Below, in pieces: positions 42,240-53,208 of a stretch of DNA of 64,000 nucleotides (positions are counted from its first letter, which is position 1; each line of letters begins with the position of its first letter). Source of the DNA: Isoetes taiwanensis (taxonomy: Eukaryota; Streptophyta; Lycopodiopsida; Isoetales; Isoetaceae); contig JAJEKV010000071.1 in assembly GCA_021234155.1 (NCBI GenBank), forward strand, positions 5,456,483 to 5,520,482. The letters run 5' to 3'. The notes under the pieces are model-generated. The model was not told where the DNA came from. It was given only the letters and a program-made list of their open reading frames with translations, and ran no database searches. The position numbers and the translations under genes were made by a program.

Positions 42240-43010
42240 GTGTGGTATATTGCTAGTGGCATAGATTCTTAAGACCAATTGCGAAATGATAGCCCTACGC
42301 AACCAAGATTGTGTTTAGTCCAGTTGGGGAAGACCTAGTTTCCTTTTTTAATCTTTAACATATATTGAACTCTTATTTTGGTATTTTAAGTTGATTTTTT
42401 ATGGACCAAGGAACTCTATAAATGTTTGTTAAAGGCCTTGCTACAAGATGGAGGGGTTATATTTGATGCACGTGCCTGTGTATGGTTATGGTTATTATTT
42501 GACGTTTGTCAGAGGTTTTAAATATCTTAACTATACTAGATATTGGTTAATGGCCTTGTTTCGGGCGCCAATTCTTGAAGATTGTTAAGTTGCTAACATT
42601 GGTTTTGTCACAGACTTTTAAGTGATGTTGGTATGTTTGGCATATATCCATTTCTTTCTCAGTCTTGACCTTTCATTTATGCCATTTTTGCTTAGTTTCC
42701 TCTCAAAGTCCATTTGTCTCTATCCCTCCATGTACACAATCTGCTACACACTCTGTTATACTGCTCTTGCGTGCATGCACCTTTAAAGTGGAGCCTATGT
42801 TTCCTTTTCAAGGTGGGTATTTGGTTGAGTGCCAAGCCTCCTAAAATAAACTTTATTATTATATTGAGATACATTCTTTGTTCCCCTAATCCTTCTCTTT
42901 TATTAACCTTTGCCCACTACATATTCATGTTGCGTAGAAGATTTTTCTCTGCACAGATTTTGAAACTGGAAATTGTGCGGCCTTCTAAGATTACATTGCT
43001 TTTCTCTGCC
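42240..43010. other. Little coding evidence
   Basis: A minus frame near 42874-42692 (LALNQIPTLKRKHRLHFKG) has retroelement-like basic character but no clear match. The rest shows nothing I can name. Confidence 0.35.
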
Positions 43011-43018
43011 TCTATTTC

Positions 43019-43052
43019 AGCGTTCTTGTCCATGTCTATCCGTAGTATTTCT
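43019..43052. repeat. 34-bp direct repeat, left
   Basis: GCGTTCTTGTCCATGTCTAT ... AGTATTTCTA, identical at 43798-43831. On the minus strand both encode EILRIDMDKNA in an open frame. Confidence 0.85.
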
Positions 43053-43274
43053 AGAAATGTCGTTTTCCTTCGTTTCACCGAATAGAAGGAAAACAAGGTT
43101 CTAGAAATACGGAGGTTATTTTGTCATTTTCCTCTAGCTCCCTATTTAGTTTCTTTTCCGTCCCTTTTCTTCTTTATCAGCTCTCATTGCAGCTCTCTTT
43201 CTCCTTCCTAGTGTTGGGCCCCACCCCCCCTCCCGTTTCCCAATTGTGGACTTTAATTGTGTAAGCTAACATTT

Positions 43275-43425
43275 TGTTGGAGGCCTAGTGCCTGGTTGAG
43301 GCCCTCGTGCCTGGATGGAGGCCTTTGTGCCTGGTTGAGGTCTGTGTGCCTAGTGGAGGCCCTTGTGCCTGGTTGGAAGCCTTGGTGGCTGGTTGGAGGC
43401 TCTGATGCCTGGATGGCCTTGGTGG
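43275..43425 (+). repeat. Minisatellite GTGCCTGGTTGAGGCC
   Basis: About seven degenerate units of 21-23 bp of the form GTGCCTGGTTGGAGGCCTTT. Confidence 0.85.
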
Positions 43426-43659
43426 CTTTTGGTCATTTTCTTGTGTATGCAGGGAAGCAGTTGGTAAGCGCATTTTTGGAACTTGAACAAAGGTGTTTGG
43501 ATTCTAGGCTCAAGACGAAGTTCAATAGGGAAGGCAACTCGAACATGAGTTTAATTTCAACTTCTTTGTTGTAATATATATTTCACCCGACAAGGCTGGT
43601 CAGCATGAGGGTACAAATTCTATTACATTTTATGACCCTTGCATAGGTTAGTGATCCCA

Positions 43660-43725
43660 TTATTGTCAGGGTTTTTCCTCGAAAACCCGAAAGGGCGAGG
43701 TTTTTTAATCCCGGCCATAATGGTT
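43660..43725 (+). mobile_element. SINE-like block, second copy
   Basis: TCAGGGTTTTTCCTCGAAAA then CCCGAAAGGGCGAGGTTTTTTAATCCCGG, one or two changes from 25735-25790. It lies between the 34-bp repeats at 43019 and 43798. Confidence 0.6.
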
Positions 43726-43797
43726 TCATTATCTGGGTCTCAATATGTACTTGGACTGAGTTTGGTTAAGAAAGGAGATGCCATGGGCATTCATCCA

Positions 43798-43831
43798 GCG
43801 TTCTTGTCCATGTCTATCCGTAGTATTTCTA
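43798..43831. repeat. 34-bp direct repeat, right
   Basis: Partner of 43019-43052. Confidence 0.85.
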
Positions 43832-44923
43832 CATCTTCAATTCTCTGCAAATCTCCATTTCCCACTTGAATGTGTCCTTCTCGATTTCCTTTGCAATCCT
43901 TTTTAAGGTTTTGGCTGAGCATGCAGTGGTTTTCTCAGCTCCACTATCTAGGATTAAAAGATCATCATTATCAGATCCATTTTCAGACGATGAAAACATT
44001 GAAATGCTTACCTCTTCCTCCTCTTCTGCAGTTTTCTCCTCTAGTAGTATCTCTTCTGCTATGTGAGCTTCTGAGTTAAAGATTCTACCTCTCCCTTTTC
44101 CCCTACCTTTATAGCTTGCATTTCCCCTTCCTCCTTTTCCTCTTCCCCTAGATTCATCTTTTGGAGTTGAGCAATTTGAAGCATAGTGACCTCTTCCTCC
44201 ACAATTATAACAATTTACCTCTTTTGATAATTTATGTGGTAAAGGATATCTATCCTTAATGGTTGCTTTGTTAAGTGCGCGATAATCTATGCACATGCGC
44301 ATAGTTTCATCTTTTTTCTTAACTAGCAACAATGGAGCTGCAACAAGAGATTTACTCGGCTGGATAAACCCTTTTTCAAGTAGTTCCTTAACTTGCTTTT
44401 TGACTTCCTCTAACTCAAGAGGACTCAAGCGATAAGGGGCTCTTGCCATTGGTTTAGTGCCGGGCTCAAGGTCTATCTCATGCTCCACTCCCCTTGACGG
44501 AGGTGGCCCTATAGGCAACTCCTCGGGAAATACATCCTTGTATCTTTCCAAAAGATCAAGTAATTGAGAATGAAGGTGGGAGCCTTCATCCGGTTTCTTT
44601 ACAAGTGAATTACAAGTTTTGACACATATATCATTATCATATACATAAATTCCAAAAACTTGATTATTATTCACTCTAAAAGCAGTTTTGGCCTGAGTGG
44701 CCGAGAACAATTTCCCGGATCCCACATATGGTGATCCTTGTATACTGACAGACTTAGTGTCTTCTAACTCAAAAGTTAACACATGGGATGCCCAATCAAT
44801 GAGCGGACGTGCAGTTTGAAGCCACTTTATCCCCAAAATGACATCATAACGTTTCAAATTGATTACATCAACATCAATTTTAAATTGTACTGCTCTACGT
44901 AAACTTCTATCTTGAAGTGTCAA
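43829..44923 (-). pseudogene. Chimeric retroelement ORF: gypsy RT start fused to CCHC-protease
   Basis: The first part (44923-about 44240) is the chromovirus linker and RT N-terminus ([20 protein letters not shown]), nearly identical to 51890-51340. At about 44240, after KDRYPLP, the frame passes into a different retroelement: a zinc knuckle [14 protein letters not shown], a Gly/Arg-rich linker, an acidic stretch and a protease-like [12 protein letters not shown]. The second part would normally be upstream of RT in its own element, so this is a recombinant. It then runs into a stop at 43829 beside the 34-bp repeat. Template switching during reverse transcription is the likely cause. Confidence 0.7.
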
Positions 44924-45082
44924 GTCTATGCCCTGCGCTTGTCGATCTCCACGCTGAATCCATACGGAGTCACCTTCGTCAGCTCCAGGCCTAGCTCCCT
45001 TGCTAAGTCTGCAGACAAGAAATTGTTAGTGCTCGCAGAATCAATAAGAATAACTACGTTCTTTTCCTTGATTAGAACACGT
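44924..45082 (-). pseudogene. Remnant gypsy protease joined to truncated gag
   Basis: Reading leftwards from gag at 45083, the sequence jumps from LRGLFAKS to [16 protein letters not shown], the aspartic protease active region. About 360 bp present in the other copy (between about 52590 and 52220) are missing. Confidence 0.6.
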
Positions 45083-45778
45083 TTAACTTTTCGCAAATAA
45101 CCCTCGGAGTTTACTCATATACTCCTGTAAAGTTTCGATTTGCACTGACTCACGGAGTGATATTAGTGCATGGCGACTATCAAAGTGAGGCGCATACTCA
45201 TCTTTGAATTGCTTGCAGAAGTCCGTCCAAGACCGAAAAGTCTTTCCGCTGTCGGGGTGGATATCCCACCACAAAGCGGTAGCACCCTTCAACTTAATGG
45301 AGGCGTGTAACACCTTTGTTGTATCGTCTTTCTTAGTAGCCGCATAATATAATTTCATGCGACCCAGCCAGAGCATCGTATCCTCTGGTGTTCCTGTCCC
45401 ATCAAACTCCGGCATTTTCATCCTTTTCAGAGCTTTGATTTCCTTTTCCGAGAGCCCGTTCACGGTCTCCTCAGGAGGATCATTCACAGCTGGGTTGGCT
45501 GTGTCCGGCATAAAGCGACCAACTCCAACTGATGCACTCACAACCGCCCGTCCCCTAGCGGTACCTCGTACCGTTTTGGTTGTAGAATTATTTGAAGTAC
45601 TTCTAGAGTCCTGCGTAAGCCGATCAATAGATTTCCTAAGGTGTTGCTCCCGGGCAGCGCTTTCCAGCATCCGTCGATTCATTTGTCTCAGCATATTGTC
45701 GAGAGTTCTAGCAATCAAAGATTGCTCTCCTTGAGAACCCTCTCCCACAGTAGTAACTGTCGTCGCAGTCGCCAACAA
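45083..45778 (-). pseudogene. Ty3/gypsy chromovirus gag, left element
   Basis: Encodes a retrotransposon gag/capsid domain: RMKMPEFDGTGTPEDTMLWL, LKGATALWWDI, FKDEYAPHFDSRHALISLR. It is closely similar to 52919-52590. Gag forms the capsid of the virus-like particle. It is followed by a deletion into protease at 45083, so the polyprotein is broken. Confidence 0.85.
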
Positions 45779-45785
45779 TGGACCA

Positions 45786-45958
45786 GTGCTGCTAGAGTAC
45801 TGCTCCCAGAACCTACGCCACTGACAACGGTACTCGCCCCGCTAGTTACCAAGCCTGCCTGTGAAACTGTGTCACCCCCAAGGTGTCCGGTACCACTAAG
45901 AGGCTGCTCACTAACAACGGGAGACAACAACCCCACACTAGGTTGTGCCTGCAGCATC
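45786..45958 (-). repeat. 173-bp gag repeat, left copy
   Basis: Identical by eye to 47760-47932. It encodes part of the gag N-terminus (SGASTVVSGVGSGSSTLAA). The two copies bracket a 1.8 kb insert. Confidence 0.9.
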
Positions 45959-47759
45959 ACACTAGGTTGGAAAAAGGGCGGGGTATTAGAATAAAGCGGG
46001 GTAAAAAAATACGTTTGGAAAAAAAAGTATTCACACGTTAAACATTGTTAAACATTATGTTGCCATAGTGCACATTTTCTAGGCATATATTCTTATTCTA
46101 AGGTACAAATTTAACTTTTCAAGAATCAAGGGGATGGTCTATTTTTTCGTAGAAAATATATGGTGTCCATTGGAAAAAATACATAAGTTAAAACAATAAA
46201 CTATGGTGTGATAAAACAATAAACTAAGATGAGAAAAAATAATAAACTATGGTGTTTTAGAGCTCTATTTTCTATGTTTTAGAACTATGGTGTTTTGGCA
46301 TTTAGAAACTGCATACTGTATTTATTAGAAAATATATAGGATAGGATATTGTATTTATTAGAAAACATTGACATACTAAAAAGGGGAAAAGGGGGGAGGG
46401 GTTCTATTTTTTGGTCTATGTATACATAGAAAATGCATAGGTATGGTGTGCACTTAGAAAATACATAGGATATGGTGCAACTAATAATGATTTGCACTCT
46501 ATGATTTGAACAAATGTATAGTACTATGATATGATGTTTGAAAGTTATTCCTTTTTGACCTCCTCGGACCTGTAATTTTTCACTCTAAATGGCTTTAGAC
46601 CTGTGTTTTTCATCTTGAGGAGCTTTAGACCTGCGTTTTTTATTTTGGAGGGCCTTAGAACTGCATTTTTCACTCGAGCTGCCTTTTCGACTTGCAAACC
46701 TGTTTTTTTTGCTTTAAAAGCCGCCTTTCTCGACTTCGCGTCGAGAAAGGCCTTTCGACCCAAAAACTGCGTTTTTCGTTTTGAAACGCCTTTTCGACTT
46801 CAGGAGTCGAGAAAGGCCTTCCACCCTTAAAACCTGCGTTTTAAGCTTTGAGCCGCTTTTTCGACTCGCGAAGTCGAAAGGCCTTCGACCCTAAAACTGC
46901 TGCGCTTTGGTGCCTTTCGACTCGCGAGTCGAGAAAGGCCTTCTGACCCCTAAAACCTGCGTTTTTTGCCTTGAGCTGCCTTTCTCGACTCGCGAGTCGA
47001 GAAAGGCCTGCATTTTCCAAAAATGGCCCTAAGAACTGTGTTTTATTTTATTTTTTTTGTCGGTAGCATCACTTGACTAATTTGATTTTGTCTTTTGCAG
47101 TCCTTATCTCGACCAGATAGTACATGCTTTGGAGCAATGAAAAGACCAATTCATTGAAGAAAGATGCCGAGAAGAGGGTGGTGACATCAGTTGGACATAC
47201 AAGCACGTGACCCATGAAGGAACTTCTCATACAAATTTCTATCGTCTGTAAGTTGCTCCGTGACTTAGAGAGAGCTCCACGCGCCCTTTGCACTAGGAGG
47301 TTCACGTGTGAAGAGGGTGTAATCATTGTGCCCATACGACCACTATGGTCTCTTCACCCACTGTAATATATATTGTAATGAGCCCATTTATAAATATAAG
47401 GTATCTCAAAACTAGTATTTTTTTGGTGATTAAGTAAACAATTTGCTTAATTTTTATTGGAATTTGTGATCTCTTGTCTACCCACCTAAGAAAATAGAGC
47501 CAAAATGTTCAACTAAGAATCTTTTTCAACTAGAACTTTGGTTTCAATCTGTAATGAAATTCCTATGTTTGAGTTGCATTGTTCTTGTTCTCGACTCGCT
47601 ATAGGAGAAAACTGGAAGAAAGCTTGGACGCACACTAACAGACAAAAATTTGAATTATGGACAGTTTTCGGGTCGGGGTGCTCCTTTTTGTGTAAAATAA
47701 CAGGGTTCCGAAAAAAAGTGGGAATGGAATGAGTCCCACTTTAATTAAATACGACTTTG
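45959..47759. other. 1.8 kb insert within gag, with minisatellite
   Basis: AT-rich left part (45960-46540), then a 30-bp-period repeat and TCGAC palindromes (46560-47015), then sequence with no recognisable gene. No clear terminal inverted repeat is seen. Flanked by the identical 173-bp gag repeats. Confidence 0.6.
46560..47015. repeat. 30-bp minisatellite grading into TCGAC palindromes
   Basis: Units starting ACCTG(T/C)G at 46568, 46598, 46628 and 46658 (period exactly 30). After 46680 longer units end in the palindrome CTCGACTCGCGAGTCGAG flanked by GCCTTT/AAAGGC (for example 46980-47010). The minus-strand 72-codon frame over it is a 10-residue repeat and probably not a gene. Confidence 0.8.
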
Positions 47760-48063
47760 GTGCTGCTAGAGTACTGCTCCCAGAACCTACGCCACTGACA
47801 ACGGTACTCGCCCCGCTAGTTACCAAGCCTGCCTGTGAAACTGTGTCACCCCCAAGGTGTCCGGTACCACTAAGAGGCTGCTCACTAACAACGGGAGACA
47901 ACAACCCCACACTAGGTTGTGCCTGCAGCATCGCTTCAAAATCGAATACTGGCAGATCTTCCAAATGAATATCGCGGAGTGCATGTACTATGCCATCTGT
48001 TAAAGCAACATTTGGCAACCCATCGATTGGCTGCGCCATTATATCCTGTGTCGGATCAGTCAT
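47760..48063 (-). pseudogene. Gag N-terminus of the left gypsy element
   Basis: Starts at ATG 48061-48063, 14 bases after the PBS, with TDPTQDIMAQPIDGLPNVAL. It runs to the point where the 1.8 kb insert interrupts it (47760). The segment 47760-47932 is repeated at 45786-45958, where gag resumes. Confidence 0.75.
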
Positions 48064-48076
48064 GGCTCTAAACCTT

Positions 48077-48088
48077 GCTCTGATACCA
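48077..48088 (-). other. Primer-binding site, initiator Met-tRNA
   Basis: On the minus strand TGGTATCAGAGC, complementary to the 3' end of plant initiator tRNA-Met. It lies 4 bases inside the end of the LTR. Confidence 0.85.
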
Positions 48089-48092
48089 AATT

Positions 48093-48840
48093 ATCACAAC
48101 CTACAATAAGTAGGTCCGATCGTACTACCTAGAATTCCCAGAATTCCCCTCAACCGTGAGCACCCAGAGCTCCCCACGCACGATCGCTTACTGATCCCCA
48201 GGATCCTAAAGCCCAGCTTCAGAAGTTCTAACACGAGAAGTATTGCTCAAAGAGCAGTAAAAAACACTCCCAGAACGGAGCGTCTCTCTCAGCCAACATC
48301 AAATATTGAAGTAGCTTAGAACAAGGCGAATTGATTCCCAATCAATTCACAATGGGCCAAAACCCCTAGAAGTAGAAGATCAGTTGCTTCAACTGCGTGC
48401 TCCAAAGGAAAACTGTGATCCTCACAAAACGCCTCCAGAACTCTTTATAGGACCACTAAGGCCAAGTTTAGCATGAAAAAGGCTCGTGGGCCTTCTCTAC
48501 AGCACAATTAGAACAAAGATAGCTCAGATCCAATCAGTTTTAGCTGATCCGGCCACCCTGTTGCTATCCCGAGATTACAGTTCAATTTTAGCTTTTTAAA
48601 GTCTCCAGCCAATGAAATAAAACCACGTCACGCCCCCAATTCAAAGGTTAAATGGCTTTTCCTTGTTAATTTATTTAAAAGACCACTTTAGCATACGAAA
48701 GTTTTGCCATTTAAAATAAACCCCATGCCGCCCCTAGGCGGTACCACTGCTCGGGACATTTCCAGGCCATCCCGTGGCATTCCCAATGCAAACTCCCAGT
48801 CCCAAGGCCCACAAGCGCGACTTGCCCTTGGTCCGTAACA
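48093..48840 (-). repeat. Gypsy LTR shared by two elements (748 bp)
   Basis: On the minus strand it begins TGTTACGGACC right after a polypurine tract (GGGGGAGGGGAGGAAAC) and ends GGTTGTGATA before the PBS. It is the 3' LTR of the element to the right and the 5' LTR of the one to the left. A partial copy at 53209-53802 ends in TTGTGACA, so the original terminus was TG...CA. Confidence 0.8.
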
Positions 48841-48878
48841 GTTTCCTCCCCTCCCCCGTAGGATCTTGTCCTCAAGGT

Positions 48879-49487
48879 CTAGAGTTTCAAATGAGGAAAA
48901 CGTTGCACAAACTCATCCGTCTCCCAAGTGGCATTCGCGGGAGACTGGCCTCGCCACAAGACCAGATATTCACGAATATTTCTATTGCGCAACTGCCGCA
49001 CACGAGTATCTAGAATCCGTTCGGGTGTCACAGCAGAGCTTAACACTAGTGGTATACTCTCAGGACTAACAACATTGTCCGTATCTAGTATAGCTCGCTT
49101 AAGCTGGCTTACATGAAATACAGGATGAAACCCAATACCCTGTGGTATTGCCAACTCATATGCTGTGGTTCCTAACCTTTTAACAATCTTAAAAGGTCCA
49201 GCACATCTCGAGGTTAACTTAGGCACACGCCCTTTAACCAATGGTTTAAGGGTGTTAATTTGCAGTGATGAAGGATACACAATCCTTAAGAATACATAGT
49301 CACCTTCCTCATAGGTAACATCACGTCTACGCTTATTAGCATACACTTGAGCGCGATCTTGCACTCTTCGCAAGTTTTGCCGACACTGAAGCAAAATTGC
49401 ATTCATGTCATCCAACATATTCACGGCGGCATCCATTTTTAGATACTTGTGCATACCAGCATAAGTTCTAGGATTTCGCCCCATCAT
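48879..49487 (-). pseudogene. Integrase C-terminus and chromodomain
   Basis: Encodes the end of the gypsy polyprotein: a GPFKIVKRLGTTAYEL module typical of integrase C-termini, then RILDTRVRQLRNRNIREYLV, WRGQSPANATWE and FVQRFPHL, a chromodomain. It marks the element as a chromovirus, where the domain helps target insertion to chromatin. It ends 39 bases before the polypurine tract. Confidence 0.85.
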
Positions 49488-49629
49488 AGCAACAAAGGGG
49501 GAGTCATCTTAATTCCCGTATGATGGCTGTTGTTATACGCAAACTCTAGGTAAGGCAAATACTCCTCCCAATGAGTTTGGCGTTCATGGTTCTCAACATA
49601 TCCTCCAGGATCATGTTGATTCTCTCAGT

Positions 49630-50304
49630 TTAGCCATCCGTTTGTGGGTGGTTACCACTATTCATTCTCAATCGTATCTTGAGACCTTTCATAAGGTCTT
49701 TCCAAACATGACCCGTAAATTTGGTGTCCCGATCATTTATGATAGACAAAGGCAACCCAAAAAGAGGGAAAACATATCTCATATATGCAATTGCTACATC
49801 TGGACCAGTAGCATCCTCCTTCAAGGCCACAAATTTGGCGTACTTAGTCAAGCAATCAACAATCACCCATACTTGAGTGTTCTGCCTAACAGTTCTAGGC
49901 AAAGAGACTATGAAATCCATACTTATACACTCCCATCTTTGCAAGGGTATAGGTATAGGTTGCAATAGTCTCGGGATACGACCATGGTCAGCTTTAACAG
50001 CTTGACACGTCAGACAATGCGAAACCAAGTCCTGGACTTGTTCCTTCATGTTTGGCCAATAGTAGTGGCGTTTGACCAACTTATAGGTCTTCCACTCACC
50101 CCCGTACCCAGCTTGCAAGGTTTCATGATGGTCACACAATATCAAATCTCGAAGATTAGCATTCAATGGAACATAAATCCTCGAGTTATAAAAGTACAAC
50201 CCATCTTGCTCAGTCCACCAATCCCCAGATTTGGTTACCGAGTTGTTGCTCATCTTCTTGATATGCATTTGTAATCCTTTGGAAGAGATCACTCTCCCTA
50301 CCAT
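49630..50304 (-). pseudogene. Integrase (zinc finger and catalytic core)
   Basis: HHETLQAGYGG ... HCLTCQAVKADHG is the HHCC zinc domain. The core follows with ISMDFIVSLP (first Asp) and INDRDTKF (second Asp). The frame then stops after NHPQTDG, where the usual next residue Gln (CAA) is TAA. The third acidic residue (TERI context) lies just past the stop in phase. So the core is complete except for one nonsense change. Confidence 0.85.
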
Positions 50305-50509
50305 TAAAGTAAATGCTTAATCCTGGATAAGGCATCCGCAATCGGATTGTTCTTTCCCGGAGTATGCTCAATACTAAAATAAAACTCATGCAAGAAGTCA
50401 AGTCACCTAGCTTGCCTAGGACTAATCTCTGCTTGGCTTTGCAAGAACCTTAAAGGCTTATGGTCGGTATAAACCACAAACTTGCGTGGCTTTTTATTGG
50501 TACCACATC

Positions 50510-50872
50510 TCAAGTAGGCTTCAATGCATGAATTATAGCCAATAGTTCCTGCTCATACGTTGCATAATTCCATTCCGCTTGATTAAGCTTACGGCTTTCA
50601 TATGCAATAACACGACCTTGTTGCATAAGCACAGCTTCCAGAGCTTGCCCACAAACATCCGTGTATACTTCAAACGACTCATTGAGGTTGGGTACCTTCA
50701 GTACTGGACTACTCACTAAAAGGCTTTTAATTCTTTCAAAGGCCTCTTGCTGAGCTCGACCCCACACATACTCTTGATCTTTTCTCAAAAGATCAGTGAG
50801 CGGGGCTACTACCTTAGAAAACTTGGGTACAAATTTTCTGTAATAAGTAGCCAACCCTAGAAAACTTCTCAA
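50510..50872 (-). pseudogene. Gypsy RNase H region
   Basis: Encodes MRSFLGLATYYRKFVPKFSK, the usual link after RT, then FEVYTDVCGQALEAVLMQQG and YATYEQELLAIIHAL with the RNase H Asp and Glu. RNase H degrades the RNA strand during reverse transcription. The frame ends early at 50510. Confidence 0.85.
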
Positions 50873-50902
50873 CTCATGAATATTCTCAGGTTGAGTCCAC
50901 TC

Positions 50903-51890
50903 CTATACCGCTCGTACCTTGCTAGACTCTGGAGACACTCCCTCCCCCGACAAGATGTGACCCAAATAAGCAACCCTTTTCTTGAGGAAATCACATTTGG
51001 AGATTTTAGCATATAACTTGTTGGAGCGTAACACTTTAAGCACTTGCTCTAGGTGCTGGAAGTGTTCTTCCAATGAGTTTGAGTAAACAAGTATATCATC
51101 TAGAAATACTTCAACCGATTTGTCCAAATAATCAACAAATACTTGGTTCATTAACCTCATGAACGTAGCCGGTGCATTGATAAGACCAAATGGCATAACA
51201 AGGAATTCATAATGACCTTGATGAGTTCGAAACGTTGTTTTTGGTTCATCACCTTCACAGATTTTGATTTGATGATATCCACTTCTCAAATCAATCTTGG
51301 TGAACCAAGTTGCACCACCTAGACGATCTAATATATCGTCAACCCGCGGTAAAGGATATCTATCCTTAATGGTTGCTTTGTTAAGTGCGCGATAATCTAT
51401 GCACATGCGCATAGTTTCATCTTTTTTCTTAACTAGCAACTGGAGCTGCAAAAGGAGATTTACTCGGCTGGATAAACCCTTTTTCAAGTAGTTCTCTAAC
51501 TTGCTTTTTGACTTCCTCTAACTCAAGAGGACTCAAGCGATAAGGGACTCTTGCCATTGGTTTAGTGTCGGGCTCAAGATCTATCTCATGCTCCACTCCC
51601 CTTGACGGAGGTGGCCCTATAGGCAACTCCTCGAGAAACACATCCTTGTATCTTTCCAAAAGATCAAGTAATTGAGGATGAAGGTGGGAGCCTTCATCCG
51701 GTTGCTCTACAAGCGAATTACAAGTTTTGACACATATATCATTACCATATAGATAAATTCCAAAAACTTGATTATTATTCACTCTAAAAGCAGTTTTGGC
51801 TTGAGTGTCCGACAACAATTTCCTGGATCCCACATATGGTGATCCTTGTATACTGACAGACTTAGTGTCTTCTAACTCAAAAGTTAACAC
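50903..51890 (-). pseudogene. Gypsy reverse transcriptase with upstream linker
   Basis: Two overlapping frames: 51890-51429 (linker, GIDLEPDTKP-type RT entry, [17 protein letters not shown]) and 51487-50903. The second contains [48 protein letters not shown] and the catalytic [10 protein letters not shown] one-base change near 51440 splits them. The family box is usually Y/F-x-DD, so FLDD fits. Confidence 0.85.
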
Positions 51891-52061
51891 ATGGGATGCC
51901 CAATTAATGAGCGGACGTGCAGTTTGAAGCTACTTTATCCCCAAAATGATATCATAACGTTTCAAATTGATTAAATCAACATCAATTTTAAACTGTACTG
52001 CTCTAGGTTAACTTTTATCTTGAAGTGTCAAGTCTACGCCCTGCGCTTGTTGATCTCCACG

Positions 52062-52298
52062 CTAAATCTGAGGCCCCGCCTCTCCTTCAACTAAATACGG
52101 AGTCACCTTTATCAGCTCCAGGCCTAGCTCCCTTGCTAAGTCTGTAGACAAGAAATTGTCAGTGCTCGCAGAATCAATAAGAACAACTACGTTCTTTTTC
52201 TTGATTCTACCTAGAACACGTATAACTTTACCAATGAAAACTTTAGAAGAATCATTTGCCATGCTTTCTTCTCTTGCGATGGCCAACAACGTCTTCAC
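52062..52298 (-). pseudogene. Gypsy aspartic protease region
   Basis: VVVLIDSASTDNFLSTDLAR has the retroviral-type protease strand; the active-site triplet is D-S-A rather than the commoner D-S-G. Stops follow at 52062 and in 52000-51900, so the protease to RT link is broken. Confidence 0.75.
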
Positions 52299-52409
52299 TG
52301 CTTCACCATCCGATGGTGTTTTGGCCGTCGCAGCTACTGCCTTCTTTGGCTTCTGTGGCTTAGGACATTCTCTCCATGTCTTGGCAGTATTTTCAGCTCG
52401 TTTTGATTT

Positions 52410-53208
52410 TCAATCAAAACTCTTCTTGATCTTCTGATGTTTCTCACGACCAACCAATTTCCTTGCAAGCTCCACTGTTTCCTCGAAGCCCTTGGGTTCC
52501 GCTTGCAACAAGTGTGTCTTGATATTGACTTCTTTAAGACCATTGACAAAGTGGTCCACCCTCATCTTAGGGGTAAGGTCGGGAAGTCTCGCAAACAACC
52601 CTCGGAGTTTACTCACATACTCGTGTAACGTTCCAATTTGCACTGACTCCCGGAGTGATATTAGTGCATGGAGACTATCAAAGTGAGGTGCATACTCATC
52701 TTTGAATCGCTTGCAGAAGTCCGTCCAAGACCGAAAAGTCTTTCCACTGTCGGTGTGGATAGCCCACCACGAAGCAGCAGCACCCTTCAACTTAAGGGAG
52801 GCATGCAACACCTTTACTGTATCGCCTTTCTTAGTAGCCGCATGATATAATTTCATGGAACCCAGCCAGAGCATCGCATCCTCTGGTGTTCCTATCCCAT
52901 CAAACTCCGACATTTTCATCTTTTCCAGAGCTTTGATTTCCTTTCAAGAGCCCGTTCACGGTCTCCTCGAGAGGATTATTCACAGCTGGGTTGGCTGTAT
53001 CCGGCATAGAGCGACCAACTCCAAGTGGTGCACTCACAACCGCCCGTCCCCTAGCGGTACCTCGTACCGTTTGTGTTGTAGAATTATTTGCAGTACTTCT
53101 AGAGTTCTGCATAAGCCGATAAATAGATTCCCTAAGGCGTTCCTCCCGGGCAGCGCTTTCCAGCATCCATCGATTCATTTGTCTCTGCATATTGTTGAGA
53201 GTTGTCAC
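52410..53208 (-). pseudogene. Chromovirus gag, right element
   Basis: Frames 53208-52900 (NNMQRQMNRWMLESAAREER) and 52919-52410 (MSEFDGIGTPEDAMLWLGSM ... MRVDHFVNGLKEVNIKTHLL) together make gag, split by a one-base change near 52940. The first codons abut the LTR end at 53209 directly, so the PBS and the gag N-terminus (about 350 bp compared with 48093-47760) are deleted. Confidence 0.85.

Noticed and set aside
46545-46763. Protein-coding gene with 10-residue repeats
   Set aside because: The frame is explained by the 30-bp-period minisatellite; no promoter, introns or relatives are seen.
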